The notes beneath the pieces are model-generated. The model was not told the origin of the DNA. It saw only the letters and a list, made by a program, of their open reading frames with translations, and did not search any database. Made by a program: the position numbers and the translations under genes. Below, piece by piece: positions 31,085-41,224 of a stretch of 64,000 bases of DNA. Source of the DNA: Anthoceros angustus (Eukaryota; Streptophyta; Anthocerotopsida; Anthocerotales; Anthocerotaceae); NCBI GenBank assembly GCA_010909165.1, contig VJWM01000234.1, positions 186,001 to 250,000 of the forward strand, written 5' to 3'. Numbering within the stretch: the first letter of the stretch is position 1; each line of letters begins with the position of its first letter.

Positions 31085-31780
31085 CTACCTAAGTTGGGCT
31101 TCTTGCCCTTTCCTTTGTTGTGTGTACAAAGCTTGCTTTAGACGTTTGAATTGTCCTCTTGTGACTTCTTCCTGAAGAAGAGCTCCCACTAATTCTGCAA
31201 ATGTTGTTTTGGGGAGATCAACACCTGCAGCCTTGGCAATCTTCCGCCCTTGTAGTTGCGAGGTGTTAAATGAGGTCACGAAATGTGCCCAAGATTCAGG
31301 GAGTGACATCATGAAATGAAGAATGAGAGCCTGGTCCTTAACACTATCCTGTGCAGCACTTTCAAACTTGGAGATTAGGGATCTGAAGGTAGTCAGGTGT
31401 TTTTCAATGGATTCTCCTTCTTTCATCTTCAAGTTTTGTATGTTGCGAAGTGCTGTCATTTGACTTGTGTCATCAGTTCCAGCAAATAGACTTTGGAGCC
31501 GCGTCCAAATATCGGTGAGGTTTTGCAACCGTGCATCTCAACATGTCGATCGACGGACCACTCCGTAGGAGGAACGTGCTCCTGTGGTCCAAGCATCAAG
31601 TGCCTTGATCGCGGTGAGGGGTGCCAATTAGGAGACTTTGACGTCCCATGAACCCACGCTTGTTTTGAAGGGCACCACGCATTCTAAGTACCGGATGTCA
31701 TAATCGCCCCGAATCTATCCTTCTCTTTGAATCCCTCCTAAATTAGAGTCACCCATGTTTAGGATCGTTAGTCCCCTCAC
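31085..31780 (-). pseudogene. Copia B gag
   Basis: An open frame 31,528-31,085 (147 codons) aligns with copia A gag residues 90-235: SQMTALRNIQNLKM, ESIEKHLTTFRSLISKFESA, LPESWAHFVTSFN, FAELVGALLQEE. The start MGDSN lies near 31,770, followed by stops and frame changes. The C-terminal zinc knuckle is lost. Gag assembles the cytoplasmic particle in which reverse transcription occurs. Confidence 0.8.
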
Positions 31781-31959
31781 ATGAGGATTTTATGGATGAA
31801 TTTCTAATGTGTGACTGCAGCTAACGGTGTGAGGATTCGAGAGAAGAGTTATGATGCTACTGCATCGGATGGGCTGCAAATGCAGCCGCTTTCTGGTAAG
31901 ATGGGTTCGATCGTTGGTCATGCAAATTGACCAACTCCCTATCTGCCTTTTCCCTTATG

Positions 31960-32460
31960 TTGTGTTTCCTAATCTCTCAGCGATTAAAGGAATAGGTCAT
32001 GCAAGATGGACACGAGTTTGGATGCTCAAATTTGTGATGCTTGTTAGTTTTTGTAGCATGCTTACAAGCTGTCCCTCTAATTGCAGGGTTAGCAAGAAGA
32101 GCATGCCTCAACAAAGCAAGCAATTTGAAATCCAAGTGACCAATGATCCAACGATTGTAAGTCCTCGAAACAGAAGCTTTGACTTATGTTTTCAAACGTC
32201 TGTCTACATGTATCATGATTCTAGTCTAGAACTTAAATGTGTGATCTTTGGTATGTGGTGCTACGTTTGTGGTTAGGAAACCCGAGGATTGCCGTTACCA
32301 ACAATGGCGAGTTGCACATTTGGGAGATTGTGAGGAGTCCTCGTGGAGGCGGCGCGATGGTGAAGATCGTGATAGTTCTTCTCACTTTCTCTTCTATGTT
32401 GTATTTGGCGATGGCATCCGGGCCGCATCTGCCGTCCGAGGATCGGCCATTCATTTGGCG
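31960..32460 (-). pseudogene. Copia B pre-gag open frame (homologue of 25,330-26,121)
   Basis: On the minus strand PNEWP (near 32,455), GNGNPR (near 32,290) and the block HLDFKLLALL, LLANPA.RG.ACKH and PNSCPSC (32,146-31,985) match copia A in order and spacing. The Cys/His positions are identical (CxH, then CxxC 15 residues on). At least two frame changes and stops interrupt it. This gives independent support that A's pre-gag frame is a gene of this copia lineage. Confidence 0.65.
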
Positions 32461-32795
32461 AAATTCTTGTGTTTTGGAAAATTCCAAGAAACATATTGTA
32501 ATTTTTATATGATTTTATAAAGATATTTGCCATGGCGATCGTTCTAGCGTGTCGATGATTGCTTTGCAACAATCGGCGATGATGCGCTAGAACGGGCTCT
32601 AGAAATGCAAAATTTCTATTAACAAATCAAGCAAAAATAGCTACAAAAGGTTTCTCAAACATTTTCTTGATTTCTTACTAGAAATTAATTTCTAATCAAG
32701 AAACAAACACAAAGAACATTTTATGCACATCAACATATGCACAATTTAATGTGCATTCTTGTGAATGCAATCGCACCTAGCATTGCTCGATACCA

Positions 32796-33046
32796 TTACG
32801 AAATATGGAAATGGTGCAAACCAATTGAGTATTTATCAATTACATTATTGTAGAAAATACAAGAAAGCATTAGTAAATTGATTGTAGCAACTAGACTTAT
32901 TCTAGTAGCCAAGAGACATGACCTTTGGCCTAGGGACGTAACCCTAATGAAAGGGTAAGCTAAATAAATTCAAGCTATATACACACATACACTAGATAGC
33001 TAGATATAATAACTATAAGTAATAACTCAACACTCTATCTTCAATA
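32796..33046 (-). repeat. 5' LTR of copia B with adjacent primer site
   Basis: It is 251 bp, the same length as the 26,365-26,615 copy. Immediately inside, 32,795-32,785 reads on the minus strand TGGTATCGAGC, the initiator tRNA-Met primer site with one base lost. Together these fix B's minus orientation. Confidence 0.9.
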
Positions 33047-33051
33047 GAGTC

Positions 33052-34076
33052 TTCATCCAATACTGGTCACCTAAGTGGTGACGGTTTTAGGGAAAAGGAT
33101 AGATTTGGAGGACATTTGGGTCATGAGGATGCAAGGAATTCTCCAGAGTAAGAGACTCTGGAGATTAGTCAATGGCGAAGAGAAGGTCGACACAGCAAAG
33201 GATGACGCAGCAAAGGAGTCATGGGCAGTCAAAAATGAGTTTGCCATGTATGTAATCAGGAGTGGGCTTACCTCTGACATGATGAGGCAGACCTCTGGAT
33301 GTACAACAGCTGCTGATGTGTGGATTCGTCTTCAAGACCTATATTCTGGCAACAATACAACAAGCCAGATGACAGCCTTGCGTAATCTTCAGAACTGTAA
33401 AATGAGAGATGGTGATCCAATTGAGAAGCACATTGGAGTTTTCAGGAACTTAGTCTCAAAACTTGAGAGTGCTTCAAATGCCAGTATCAAGGATGATATG
33501 CTAACTTTGTATCTCATGCTCTCATTACCTCCATCTTGGTCACATTTTGTGACCTCATTGAATGCCTCACAGCTCACAGCTAGGAAACTAGCTAAGGCTG
33601 CTAATGTTACTCTCCCTGAGATGACATTTACAGAGTTAGTGGGAGCCCTTCTTGAGGAAGAGGCTACTAAAGGATCAGGAAAGGGCAAACAGCACGCCCT
33701 CTACACCACAAACCGAGGAAAAGGTGGAAAGCCTACCTTCCGAGGTAAACACAATTCTTCAGGTGGAGGAAACTTTCAAAAGGGTCTCTCACAGAAGAAA
33801 TCCAAGAAGTCTGGAAAATGCCACTGGTACCAAATTCCAGGCCATTGGGAAAGTGAGTGTCGAAAGAAGCAGTCCGGAATACCTCGCAAGGAGGGCAATT
33901 CCACTTCTGAAACACATGTTGTGGTGAAGAAGCAATCCTCCCCATCAGCCCTGACTGTAGGGACTAGGGAGTTTGCTCATCCCCTTATCCTTCCCACCTG
34001 CTTGTCAGCAAAAACAGAAGTTAGACCATTTCATGGATGGTACCTTGACACAGTGCAATCACATATGCTTCGATAG
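33052..34076 (+). CDS. Copia A gag, main part
   Basis: The 333-codon open frame (33,075-34,076, opening at a GTG) contains the copia gag core: VMRMQGILQSKRLWRLVNGE, DVWIRLQDLYSG, SQMTALRNLQNCKMRDGDPI, SLPPSWSHFVTSLN and FTELVGALLEEEATKG. A basic Gly/Lys-rich stretch follows, then KCHWYQIPGHWESECRKK, a CCHC zinc knuckle whose second Cys is replaced by Tyr. The true start is at 26,354 across element B, with a frameshift around 33,080-33,100. The end of the frame already carries the protease start WYLDT, where a deletion destroys the DTGA active site (WYLDTVQSH). Confidence 0.85.
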
Positions 34077-34534
34077 AAGTGCATTCATCACATATAAACC
34101 AGCTTAAAGACCAATTCGTTTACGGGTGATGATAGGTCCCTTATGTCTCCTAGTAGAGTGCATGAATCTTCACATTATCGGATCTCGACTCTCACCGATG
34201 TATACTATGTCCCAGAGATGACAAGGAACCTTATATCATTAGGAAGCTAAACATGGATAACAATTGTCATATCATGTTTACCTACAAAATGTTAGATCAT
34301 TGATGCTTTTGATCACCGTAAGGTCTTAGCTTATGGATCATCTGATCAAGATCTTTTCCGCCTTCAACAAATATTGGTGTTGCCCAAACCCACTTGGATT
34401 CACAGGCTCGGCCTCTACAAAATGTTGAGAAAGCCAAGTTATGGCATGCCCGCTTAGGTCATCCCCATAGTGCTAAGCTCGCTAGCTACTAGTGATTTTT
34501 ATTATGATGGCAAGATAGGCTACCACCCTTACCT
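34077..34534 (+). pseudogene. Copia A protease remainder and pre-integrase domain
   Basis: YYVPEMTRNLIS (about 34,203-34,240) and AKLWHARLGHPHSAKLAS (about 34,433-34,490) are readable in different frames. They are the end of protease and the GAG-pre-integrase motif. Small deletions have broken the frame several times. Confidence 0.75.
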
Positions 34535-35188
34535 TTGTGTGAAGCGTGTGTGTTTTCCAAGCGTCACCAGGCAGCTTTCAAGAATAAGACTCCACATAGA
34601 GCTTCCGAAGTTCTTGAATTGGTTCACACTGATATTTTTGGGCCTCTCTCACAGCCTTCCCTTGGTGGTAGTCGATATTTCCTTACATTCACCGACGACA
34701 AAACACGTTTTGTTACAGCATATATCCTGAAGGCTAAGAGTGAATGTTTCTCTCTTTTCAAAGACTATTTGAAGTATGTAGAGAGATGGACTGGAAAACA
34801 ATTAAAGACCCTTCGATCTGACAATGGTGGTGAATACACATCTAATGAGTTTCAGGCCTATTGTGCAAATGAAGGGATAGGTAGACAACTTACCGTTGTA
34901 TACACGCCACAGCAGAATGGTGTAGCCGAACGCTTGAACCTCACTCTTCAAGAGATGGTTTCATCCTTGCTACATCAAGCTTCTCCGCCTCTTCCTTCTG
35001 AGGCTCTCATGACTGTTTATCTTACAAGCAAAGTTGCCTACCTCTGTGAGACGAGACACCTTTTGAAGCTTTCTTTGGCAGAAAACCTTCTCTCCAACAT
35101 CTTCGCACATTTGGATGCGTTGCTTATGCTTTTATTCCCAAGGAAAAGCGGAGGAAGCTATCTGCAAAGGCACAAAGACTTCTTATGA
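34535..35188 (+). CDS. Copia A integrase core (217 codons, open)
   Basis: The frame starts at the last part of the zinc finger (CEACVFSKRHQAAF) and covers the whole core. Catalytic residues are present: D33 (VHTDIFGP), D96 (LRSDNGGEY) and E132 (QQNGVAERLN). The C-terminal third loses similarity after a deletion (LLHQASPPLPSEAL onwards). It is read directly into the next frame at 35,185. Confidence 0.85.
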   Translation: MCEACVFSKRHQAAFKNKTPHRASEVLELVHTDIFGPLSQPSLGGSRYFLTFTDDKTRFVTAYILKAKSECFSLFKDYLKYVERWTGKQLKTLRSDNGGEYTSNEFQAYCANEGIGRQLTVVYTPQQNGVAERLNLTLQEMVSSLLHQASPPLPSEALMTVYLTSKVAYLCETRHLLKLSLAENLLSNIFAHLDALLMLLFPRKSGGSYLQRHKDFL

Positions 35189-35412
35189 TCGGTTATACTG
35201 AAGGTATCAAGGCATATAAACTTTATGATGCCTCCTGTGATAAGGTGGTCTACTCACGCAGTGTTACTTTTGACGAAGGGCGTTTTTGGCCGCCAGTGGG
35301 AGCTACTCCCACCTATGAGGAGGATGTCAATTTTTCTGCCCTTCCTGATGTCACTCTTTTTGATGATTCTACTCCCGCGTTGATTGCTCCTGCGGGGAAG
35401 ACGACAAAATGA
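35185..35412 (+). CDS. Copia A integrase C-terminal segment
   Basis: MIGYTEGIKAYKLYD, VVYSRSVTFDEG and PPVGATPTYEEDVNFSALPD are the standard copia segment after the integrase core (..GY....KAYKLYD....V..SRSV.FDE). It overlaps the preceding frame by four bases in another phase, the result of a deletion. Confidence 0.75.
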   Translation: MIGYTEGIKAYKLYDASCDKVVYSRSVTFDEGRFWPPVGATPTYEEDVNFSALPDVTLFDDSTPALIAPAGKTTK

Positions 35413-35537
35413 TGATGAAACAGCGAGGGATAGAAAATTTTGATTTTCGATCGCCAGCGGAACCTCCGCCTATCATTCAGCCATACCCACTTGATCCGGT
35501 GATGATGATGCGATGATCCGACCGACAACGATCGGGC

Positions 35538-36487
35538 GTGATTACGATGTTCAACCCCGACAGATCGACACTGACGTCGTTATCCTACAAGGGAACGGCG
35601 TGCTCCAGACATTATCGTGCTAGTTTTAGAGCAACTTCTTCTCATGTTCACGCATTACTCCCGGATCCCATAGAGCCACAAACTCTCCAAGAAGCCTTGG
35701 ACATCACATCGAGTGGGAGAAGGCAATAAAATCAGAGTATGATTCATTGATTGAGAATGGCACATGGGAGATAGCGAAACTGCCACCAGGCAGAAAAATG
35801 GTCTCATGTAAATGGGTGTTTAAGCTAAAAGTCAAGGCTGATGGTACCTTTGATAGGTATAAGGCCCGGCTTGTTGCGAGAGGTTTCTCTCAAGTTCCAG
35901 GACTTGACTATTTTGAAACTTTCGCTCCAGTTGTAAAGCTAGCAACCCTGCGTACCATATGCGCCATATCAGCCTACAAAGATTATGAGCTGCAGATGTT
36001 TGATGTCAAAACAGCATTTCTTAATGGCAAGCTTGATACTGAAATCTACATGCAGCAACCTCCTGGCTATGAGGTCAAGGGCAAAGAAGACTATGCTTGT
36101 AAACTTATTAAATGCCTGTATGGACTGAAACAATCAGCTATGAAGTGGAATGAAGAGCTGGACAGAGAACTACTAGCTCTAGGATTCACTAAAAGCAATG
36201 CTGATGGCAGCTTATACATATACAGAAATGGAGACATCGTGTGTTACTTAGCTGTTTACGTCGATGATCTCATTCTCTCCAGCAATAGCCAGGCTTATAT
36301 TGACAAGATAAGAACTCCGCAAAAGGTTCAAATGTCAAATCTAGGCCCACACTTGAGTTGCCTTGGCATCCATATTCAAAGGAATCGACTTACCAAGGTT
36401 ATAACTTTGACACAACCTAGATATTTGCTGACAGTCTTTGACGGTTGGCATCAAAGACGCCAAAGTTGCAGCCACACCTCTTCCTAG
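35538..36487 (+). CDS. Copia A reverse transcriptase
   Basis: The 246-codon frame 35,747-36,487 covers the RVT_2 domain from ENGTWEIAKLPPGRK to TQPRYLL. The first catalytic Asp is D86 (MFDVKTAFLNG) and the YVDD box is at 171-174 (LAVYVDDLILS). The upstream frame 35,538-35,729 holds the preceding PQTLQEALD segment. The frame is lost after LLTVFDGW, where homology continues 50 bases back in another phase (36,438 on). All catalytic residues are present in this segment. Confidence 0.9.
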
Positions 36488-37150
36488 TGGTTTGAAGCTC
36501 CAAGAGCATGTCACCTCACACAGTGATAAAGATCGGATGGTTAATGTTCCATATAGACAAGGAGTTGGAAAACTCATATATCACAAACACAACCCGGACG
36601 AGGTAGCCTATGCTACTAGTGTCTTGTCCCAATACTTGGAAAATCACGGACAAGAACATTGGGTCATGTCAAACGAGTATTCGTACCTAAAAGGGACGCA
36701 CACGGAGGTATAAAGTACTCTTACCAATTAGGAGCACCTCTGGACTTGGAAGTTTACACGACTCGACTATCGGAGATATGGATACAAGGAAATCGGTTTA
36801 GCTCGTTGTTGGTGTTGCGGAGGACCCATATGCTGGTCCAAAGAAGATATGATGCCTTCTAGCGGCGGAATATCGAGTGTTAAGACCAAAGTAGTTTGGT
36901 GTGTTGTTCTCGAGCTAGGATTGACCTTCCAACCGCACCATAATAAACGACAACCAAGGATCGATGGCCCTTGCTAAAAATCCTGCGTTTTCCATTCAAG
37001 GACGAAACATGTGGAAGTAGAGTACCATTACATCCGGGAGTTAGTAGCGGCGAGGACAATCGGACTTCAATATATCCAACGCAGGACAATCCAAATCCAG
37101 ATGTCCCGACAAAGGCACGTGAATTACATGAAAACATGTGAAGGGTTTAG
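36438..37150 (+). pseudogene. Copia A RNase H region
   Basis: The frame 36,438-36,713 has VPYRQGVGKLIYHKHNPDE and SQYLENHGQEHWVM, the RT/RNase H connection. Further on, only fragments are readable: an LGGGPICWS-like piece near 36,830, TKHVEVEYHYIREL (about 36,995-37,040) and QDNP followed by PTKA (about 37,080-37,120), the copia RNase H end. It is heavily deleted. Confidence 0.75.
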
Positions 37151-38202
37151 GACTAGGAGAGTCAAGTACTTTCCTAGCTAATCCTACCTAATCCTCGTGC
37201 TGCGATGCCTTAGCCCCACGATTACTTATCTCAAGAAAGCTCCTCTTGAGTGTCATTTGAATCATAATTTGTCGATGTTGATTCGAAATGGAATCGGAGT
37301 AGCTTGAGGACATGTAATCCTCGTGGAGAACTTTTTCTCCCCAACTTGCTCCAGACCTGCACAAAGAAGACATGACATCAATAATGTTCGAAAAGTGGGA
37401 GCTAATTGGCAAACAATGGAGAATGGTCAGTGCTTACGATAATAGCTAACGACATGGTAAAGGAACTCTCCGCAATTGCACATAGATTCTCTTCATCACT
37501 ATACCGGCCAGCGTACCATAGGGGAGTTTGGATAGGTAATCGACCCCAACGTCACAATCGTAGTGTCTCTGATCAAGCTCACGTGAGGGAACTTCACCGC
37601 GGGGTCGCTCTTCTCCTTTCTCGCATATGGCACAGACCGAAAAGGTACTCTAGCAGTTGCTGGTGGATAGAAGACACATGGTTAGTATATGCAGCAGCAC
37701 TCGGCCTGGAAGAAAATCCCATGTTTGATGCCGAGGGCAGCCCAGCGGCAGCAGCGACGCCGCCTCCACCTTTCTTCCAGCGACGTAGATGCCGCCTCCA
37801 CTTTCCTTGCGGCCTATTGTGCCGGTGCGCACGGCTCTCTCTTAACCGAGCTTGATGCCACTTCAACCTTTCTCGAGCAGGCTTGTTAGGAACCTTCTTT
37901 CCCCGGCCCTTGCTATCTCTTGGGTAACGCACGGCCCTCACCTCCTCGGAGGAAGAAGACATGTTGATCACCTTATGTTCGAGCAACTCTCTAGCAAGGA
38001 TGCCGAGCGTGCGTGAACAACGTTATCGCCAAGACCGGTCTCCAATGGCTTTTGCTTTGGCCCATTAAGTGCCGGGCGAAGAGTTTCGGGCATGAGCAGT
38101 AAACAGGCACTGCACCGAGAGTCGATCGCATCTCCTAGAGCAAGGGACTGGAGTTGATAGTGACCGTGGAAATAAATCTCCGAAATGATCAACAAGTGGG
38201 AG
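37151..38202. other. Copia A 3' region with minus-strand open frame 37,594-37,960 and polypurine tract
   Basis: About 1 kb separates RNase H from the 3' LTR. The minus strand is open from 37,986 to 37,594, with an internal ATG at 37,962 beginning MSSSSEEVRAVRYPRD. This gives a basic, Arg/Lys-rich peptide of about 120 residues with no recognised domain. It may be a captured fragment or chance. The region ends in ACAAGTGGGAG (38,192-38,202), the polypurine tract of A, shared in type with B. Confidence 0.4.
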
Positions 38203-38212
38203 TGAAGAAGTA
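38203..38212 (+). repeat. 3' LTR of copia A, left piece
   Basis: TGAAGAAGTA equals the first ten bases of the 5' LTR (24,836-24,845). It is preceded by the polypurine tract and interrupted by element C; the LTR continues at 44,771. Confidence 0.8.
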
Positions 38213-38421
38213 TGTGAAGTTTATGCGGGGAGCTAGCGCTATCTTGTCCAACTATGTATTCTCAATAATAATCAATAGTACAAAATGTCACTATAAGTGT
38301 TTGTCATACCATGCACCCTTCGACTAAGCAACCCTTCATACATTCGCCCTAATAAATAACCAAAGAAGTGCTTGTAGTAATCCTAACGATAAACCTTGTC
38401 CGTAAGAACCTTAACTCGTCA
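38213..38421 (-). repeat. 3' LTR of copia C
   Basis: On the + strand TGTGAAGTTT...AACTCGTCA. It differs from 44,559-44,769 at roughly 20 sites including several indels, so identity is only about 90%. Both copies contain AATAAATAACCA (a possible termination signal only if read on the + strand). Confidence 0.85.
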
Positions 38422-39424
38422 CACTCCCTCTCGAGCGCAACGAGCCACATCGCTAAGTCCTTGTCAGAGCCACAGATCCCCATTAGCCTCGCCATCCACC
38501 GCCATCGAAAGTGCTGGCCAGAGATAACCATGGAGTCTCGCTACCACCCACAATCGCTACTTTCGAACTTGTGCTCTTCGCTGTGATCCAACCATCTGAT
38601 CAAATTGGTCACAATGAGAACCCAGAGCGTTGTAACGCTACGCAGCAAACGGGGCCTTGGGAAGCGTCCGCCAAGGATGGAAATACCAAAGAACCGCTAC
38701 ACTATTCCATCACCGGAGACAGACCGGAGGAACGGATCAACGCTAAGGTGTCATCACCATCGGCCGATTATGACCATCAACCCGATAAAGGATTGGGAGG
38801 GATTGATGCCACTTACCGGATCCCCTGCCGAGGAAATGGAATGTGAAGGGCCGGAGCTACCACGACACCGCTAGATCGACCGACCTTTGAGGGAAGGTCA
38901 AGAGAATGAGCATGTGTTGTCGCAGCCCGTGTGATTAAGTATACAACCGGCTTCATCCACCTGCTGCTAACCTGCTTGAGCTGCTTGGTATTCTGTTGTG
39001 GTACTCACACGCGCACTGCTGCCCGTATCCGGCTGCTGGGGGAGCAAGAGTAGGTGCTTGACTATCAGGGTGTCTCCAAAAGGCAAACTTACGGGAGATG
39101 CTCCTGACTGGGAAGATAGCAACTGCCAACCCAACCCACCAGATAAGTGAATCGTTATCGTCAGCAAAGTCGACTGGAAATCACTTCAACCCTCAAGCCC
39201 TCAATGTGCTGATAATGTTTATGTTTCTAGCAGGCTCTCGCCAATGCTGGCAGTGTTGTCACCGCCTCACAAACCTACTTTTGTCACCGCTCCACAAAGA
39301 TCACGGATGTAATGGTGTTGTATTTCTATTTGTTTGGTTCGGGCGTGAAAACGTGGGTTAGCAACCAAGGCCAGGGCAGACATATTGTCGCATAAAATCA
39401 AGGTTGGTTCCTCTTGCTTCTGCC
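38422..39424 (-). other. Copia C 3' region, unassigned
   Basis: About 1 kb between RNase H and the 3' LTR without a recognised gene on either strand. Short + frames (38,511-38,846 and others) overlap one another and show no motif. A and B have similarly long unexplained 3' tails. Confidence 0.35.
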
Positions 39425-39949
39425 CTAGGTCATGTAGAAACCTCCTTCCCCATTCTGCTTCCTTCGTAGCTTCTGTAAGGGACTTATATTCCGCCTCAGT
39501 GGAGGAAAGTGATATGGATGTTTGCTTTTGTCTTTGCCCAGCTTGATGTACCGCAGTAGGCTAATGTAAAACAGACGTGGACAAAGTTTTATGGAGTCCG
39601 AGTCTGAAGCCCAATCAGCGTCCGTAAACCCGGATAAGATAAGTCTATCCTCGTCACGCTTTGTATACCACCAAAAACATGGTACCCTTCTGGCACGAAT
39701 ATTCGCTTTTATCGCAATCCAATGTGCCTTCCTCGGATTTTCTGTGAATTGAGATCGTGCTACAAAGATATTGTACATCGTGTCTCGGCCCAATTTGCCA
39801 CGAAGATAAGGCTTCCCACAGCCTGCCTGTAGGGAACTCCTTCCATGTTTTGTTTCTCCCGGCACCGAGGACACATCGACTTCATGGAGCTTAACTCCTA
39901 CCGCTGCTGGTGTAGCTCGTCCTCTAACTTGAACCTTCGCAGATCTCAT
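39425..39949 (-). pseudogene. Copia C RNase H and RT C-terminus
   Basis: The 174-codon minus frame has ARSQFTENPRKAHWIAIKAN (connection) and LSGFTDADWASDSDSIK, the RNase H strand with its catalytic Asp. A frameshifted remainder ends HPYHFPPLRRN, where the SLSSTEAEY motif should be read in another phase. The SDADWA-type motif differs from the LDYAGDID type in B, marking another lineage. Confidence 0.8.
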
Positions 39950-40097
39950 TAATGTATTTGAACGGTATAACCATAAGCTTTTACGTCCACACGAATGATC
40001 GGATCCCTAACCGAGGGCTCCTATGTCCTTCATTTCAAACTTTTGCTTAGCGTGCTTTTCACTTCTAACAACAATGGTTGGCTGTTGGTAGCCGTAA

Positions 40098-40772
40098 TCA
40101 CGCGTCGTCTACATAGTTGCCAAGACCACGTACTCGCTCCTTTGGTAAGCCGATACACGTTGTGTGCCAGGCCGTGCCACGGTTGATGCTAAGAAGGTAG
40201 ATGTGAATCGTGATGTACCATACCCTCCCAGACTGCTTTAGACCATATATACATTTCAGGAGTTTCAAAACCTTGTGTGGGTGCTTCTGATCAACGTATG
40301 CCTTAGGTTGCTGCATATACAGATCCTCATCCAAGTCTCCATACAAGAAGGCCGTGCACACGTCCATCTGCTGGAGGTCTAAGTCATACTCTGTGGCTAG
40401 TGCAAGGATCATCCGAATGGACTGAGCCCTCACAACAGGTGAGAAGGTTTCCTGGTAGTCGAGTCCCTCGACTTGAGTGAAACCTCTCGCCACAAGTCTG
40501 GCTTTGAATCTGGCAACCTCACCCTTGGCATTCAACTTTAATTTAAATACCCACTTACTTGAGATGGGCTTCCTACCATGTGGCAGGTCAACTAGGGTCC
40601 AGGTCCTGTTTTTGATCAATGATTGATATTCATCTTCAACTGCCACACGCCATTGTACAGCTTCTGGACCATTGAATGCCTGTGATAGGGTCTTGGGCTC
40701 ATCTGGTAAGAGGACTGTTGCTGCTGAAGTGGAATGCCTGAAGTCGATTGATTGATATGTGGTTCTACCCAC
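40098..40772 (-). CDS. Copia C reverse transcriptase (open to the catalytic box)
   Basis: The 224-codon frame covers RT from EPKTLSQAFNGPEAVQWRVA through WTLVDLPHGRKPISSKWVFK, FKARLVARGFTQVEGLDYQE, the catalytic strand QQMDVCTAFLYGD and CIYGLKQSGRVWY. It ends with YVDDA, the catalytic box. After KQSGRVW a deletion removes the segment before YVDD, so the enzyme is damaged although the frame is open. Confidence 0.85.
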   Translation of the reverse strand: MGRTTYQSIDFRHSTSAATVLLPDEPKTLSQAFNGPEAVQWRVAVEDEYQSLIKNRTWTLVDLPHGRKPISSKWVFKLKLNAKGEVARFKARLVARGFTQVEGLDYQETFSPVVRAQSIRMILALATEYDLDLQQMDVCTAFLYGDLDEDLYMQQPKAYVDQKHPHKVLKLLKCIYGLKQSGRVWYITIHIYLLSINRGTAWHTTCIGLPKERVRGLGNYVDDA

Positions 40773-41224
40773 TCTGACCTCGGTGGTCTCATTCGTGTGG
40801 AGCGTTGAGCCTCCTGTACAGGTGGAATAGCAACATCTGGCACGTGCTCCTCATGTGCAGGAGCATCCTGGAAGGCATTTTCATCAAACAGATCTTCACG
40901 CTGGTAATCACCTTGATCAAGAATGAACTGTTCATGTTCTGAATTAACATCCTGCTCCACGGAATCCTGAAGTAACAAATCAGGGTGGTCAGGTTCATGC
41001 AGAACATGGTCATTTGCGGGTGGAGCATCAACGAGTGATGGTGGGGCATCATCAACAGGGCCAGTATCATCTTGGGGATAGTCTACAGGAGGGTCAAGTG
41101 CTGGATCTGGCTCATCCGGATCTGCTAAGTCTTCTACCTCCTCTGAAGAGACAGTCACTCCTTCTGGAACTGGGGTTACTCCCTCTGAAGGTAGGGGCTC
41201 TCCCATAGATGAATGTGGTTCCAA
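40616..41224 (-). CDS. Copia C integrase-RT acidic linker
   Basis: The 202-codon minus frame is strongly acidic and Pro-rich (VEDLADPDEPDPALDPPVDY, LDQGDYQREDLFDENAF) and ends with STRMRPPRSEW, the usual join to RT. Its last 50 codons overlap the RT frame in a different phase. Such linkers are typical of copia polyproteins and carry no known catalytic role. Confidence 0.7.
   Translation of the reverse strand: MEPHSSMGEPLPSEGVTPVPEGVTVSSEEVEDLADPDEPDPALDPPVDYPQDDTGPVDDAPPSLVDAPPANDHVLHEPDHPDLLLQDSVEQDVNSEHEQFILDQGDYQREDLFDENAFQDAPAHEEHVPDVAIPPVQEAQRSTRMRPPRSEWVEPHINQSTSGIPLQQQQSSYQMSPRPYHRHSMVQKLYNGVWQLKMNINH

Larger units (their letters stand above)
26365..33046 (-). mobile_element. Copia element B (minus strand), nested in gag of A
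   Basis: Two 251-bp LTRs bound the element, flanked by a perfect 5-bp duplication GAGTC (26,360-26,364 and 33,047-33,051). On the minus strand the order from right to left is primer site 32,795-32,785, pre-gag frame (about 32,460-31,960), gag (31,780-31,085), protease/pre-integrase (to 30,290), integrase (30,260-29,640), RT (29,240-28,660) and RNase H (to 27,630). Coding is broken throughout, although the LTRs differ at only three positions. A and B are related (gag about 60% alike by eye). Confidence 0.9.

Noticed and set aside
31851-32276. 141-codon + strand frame
   Set aside because: It is the reverse strand of element B's pre-gag gene; the meaningful homology to element A is on the minus strand.
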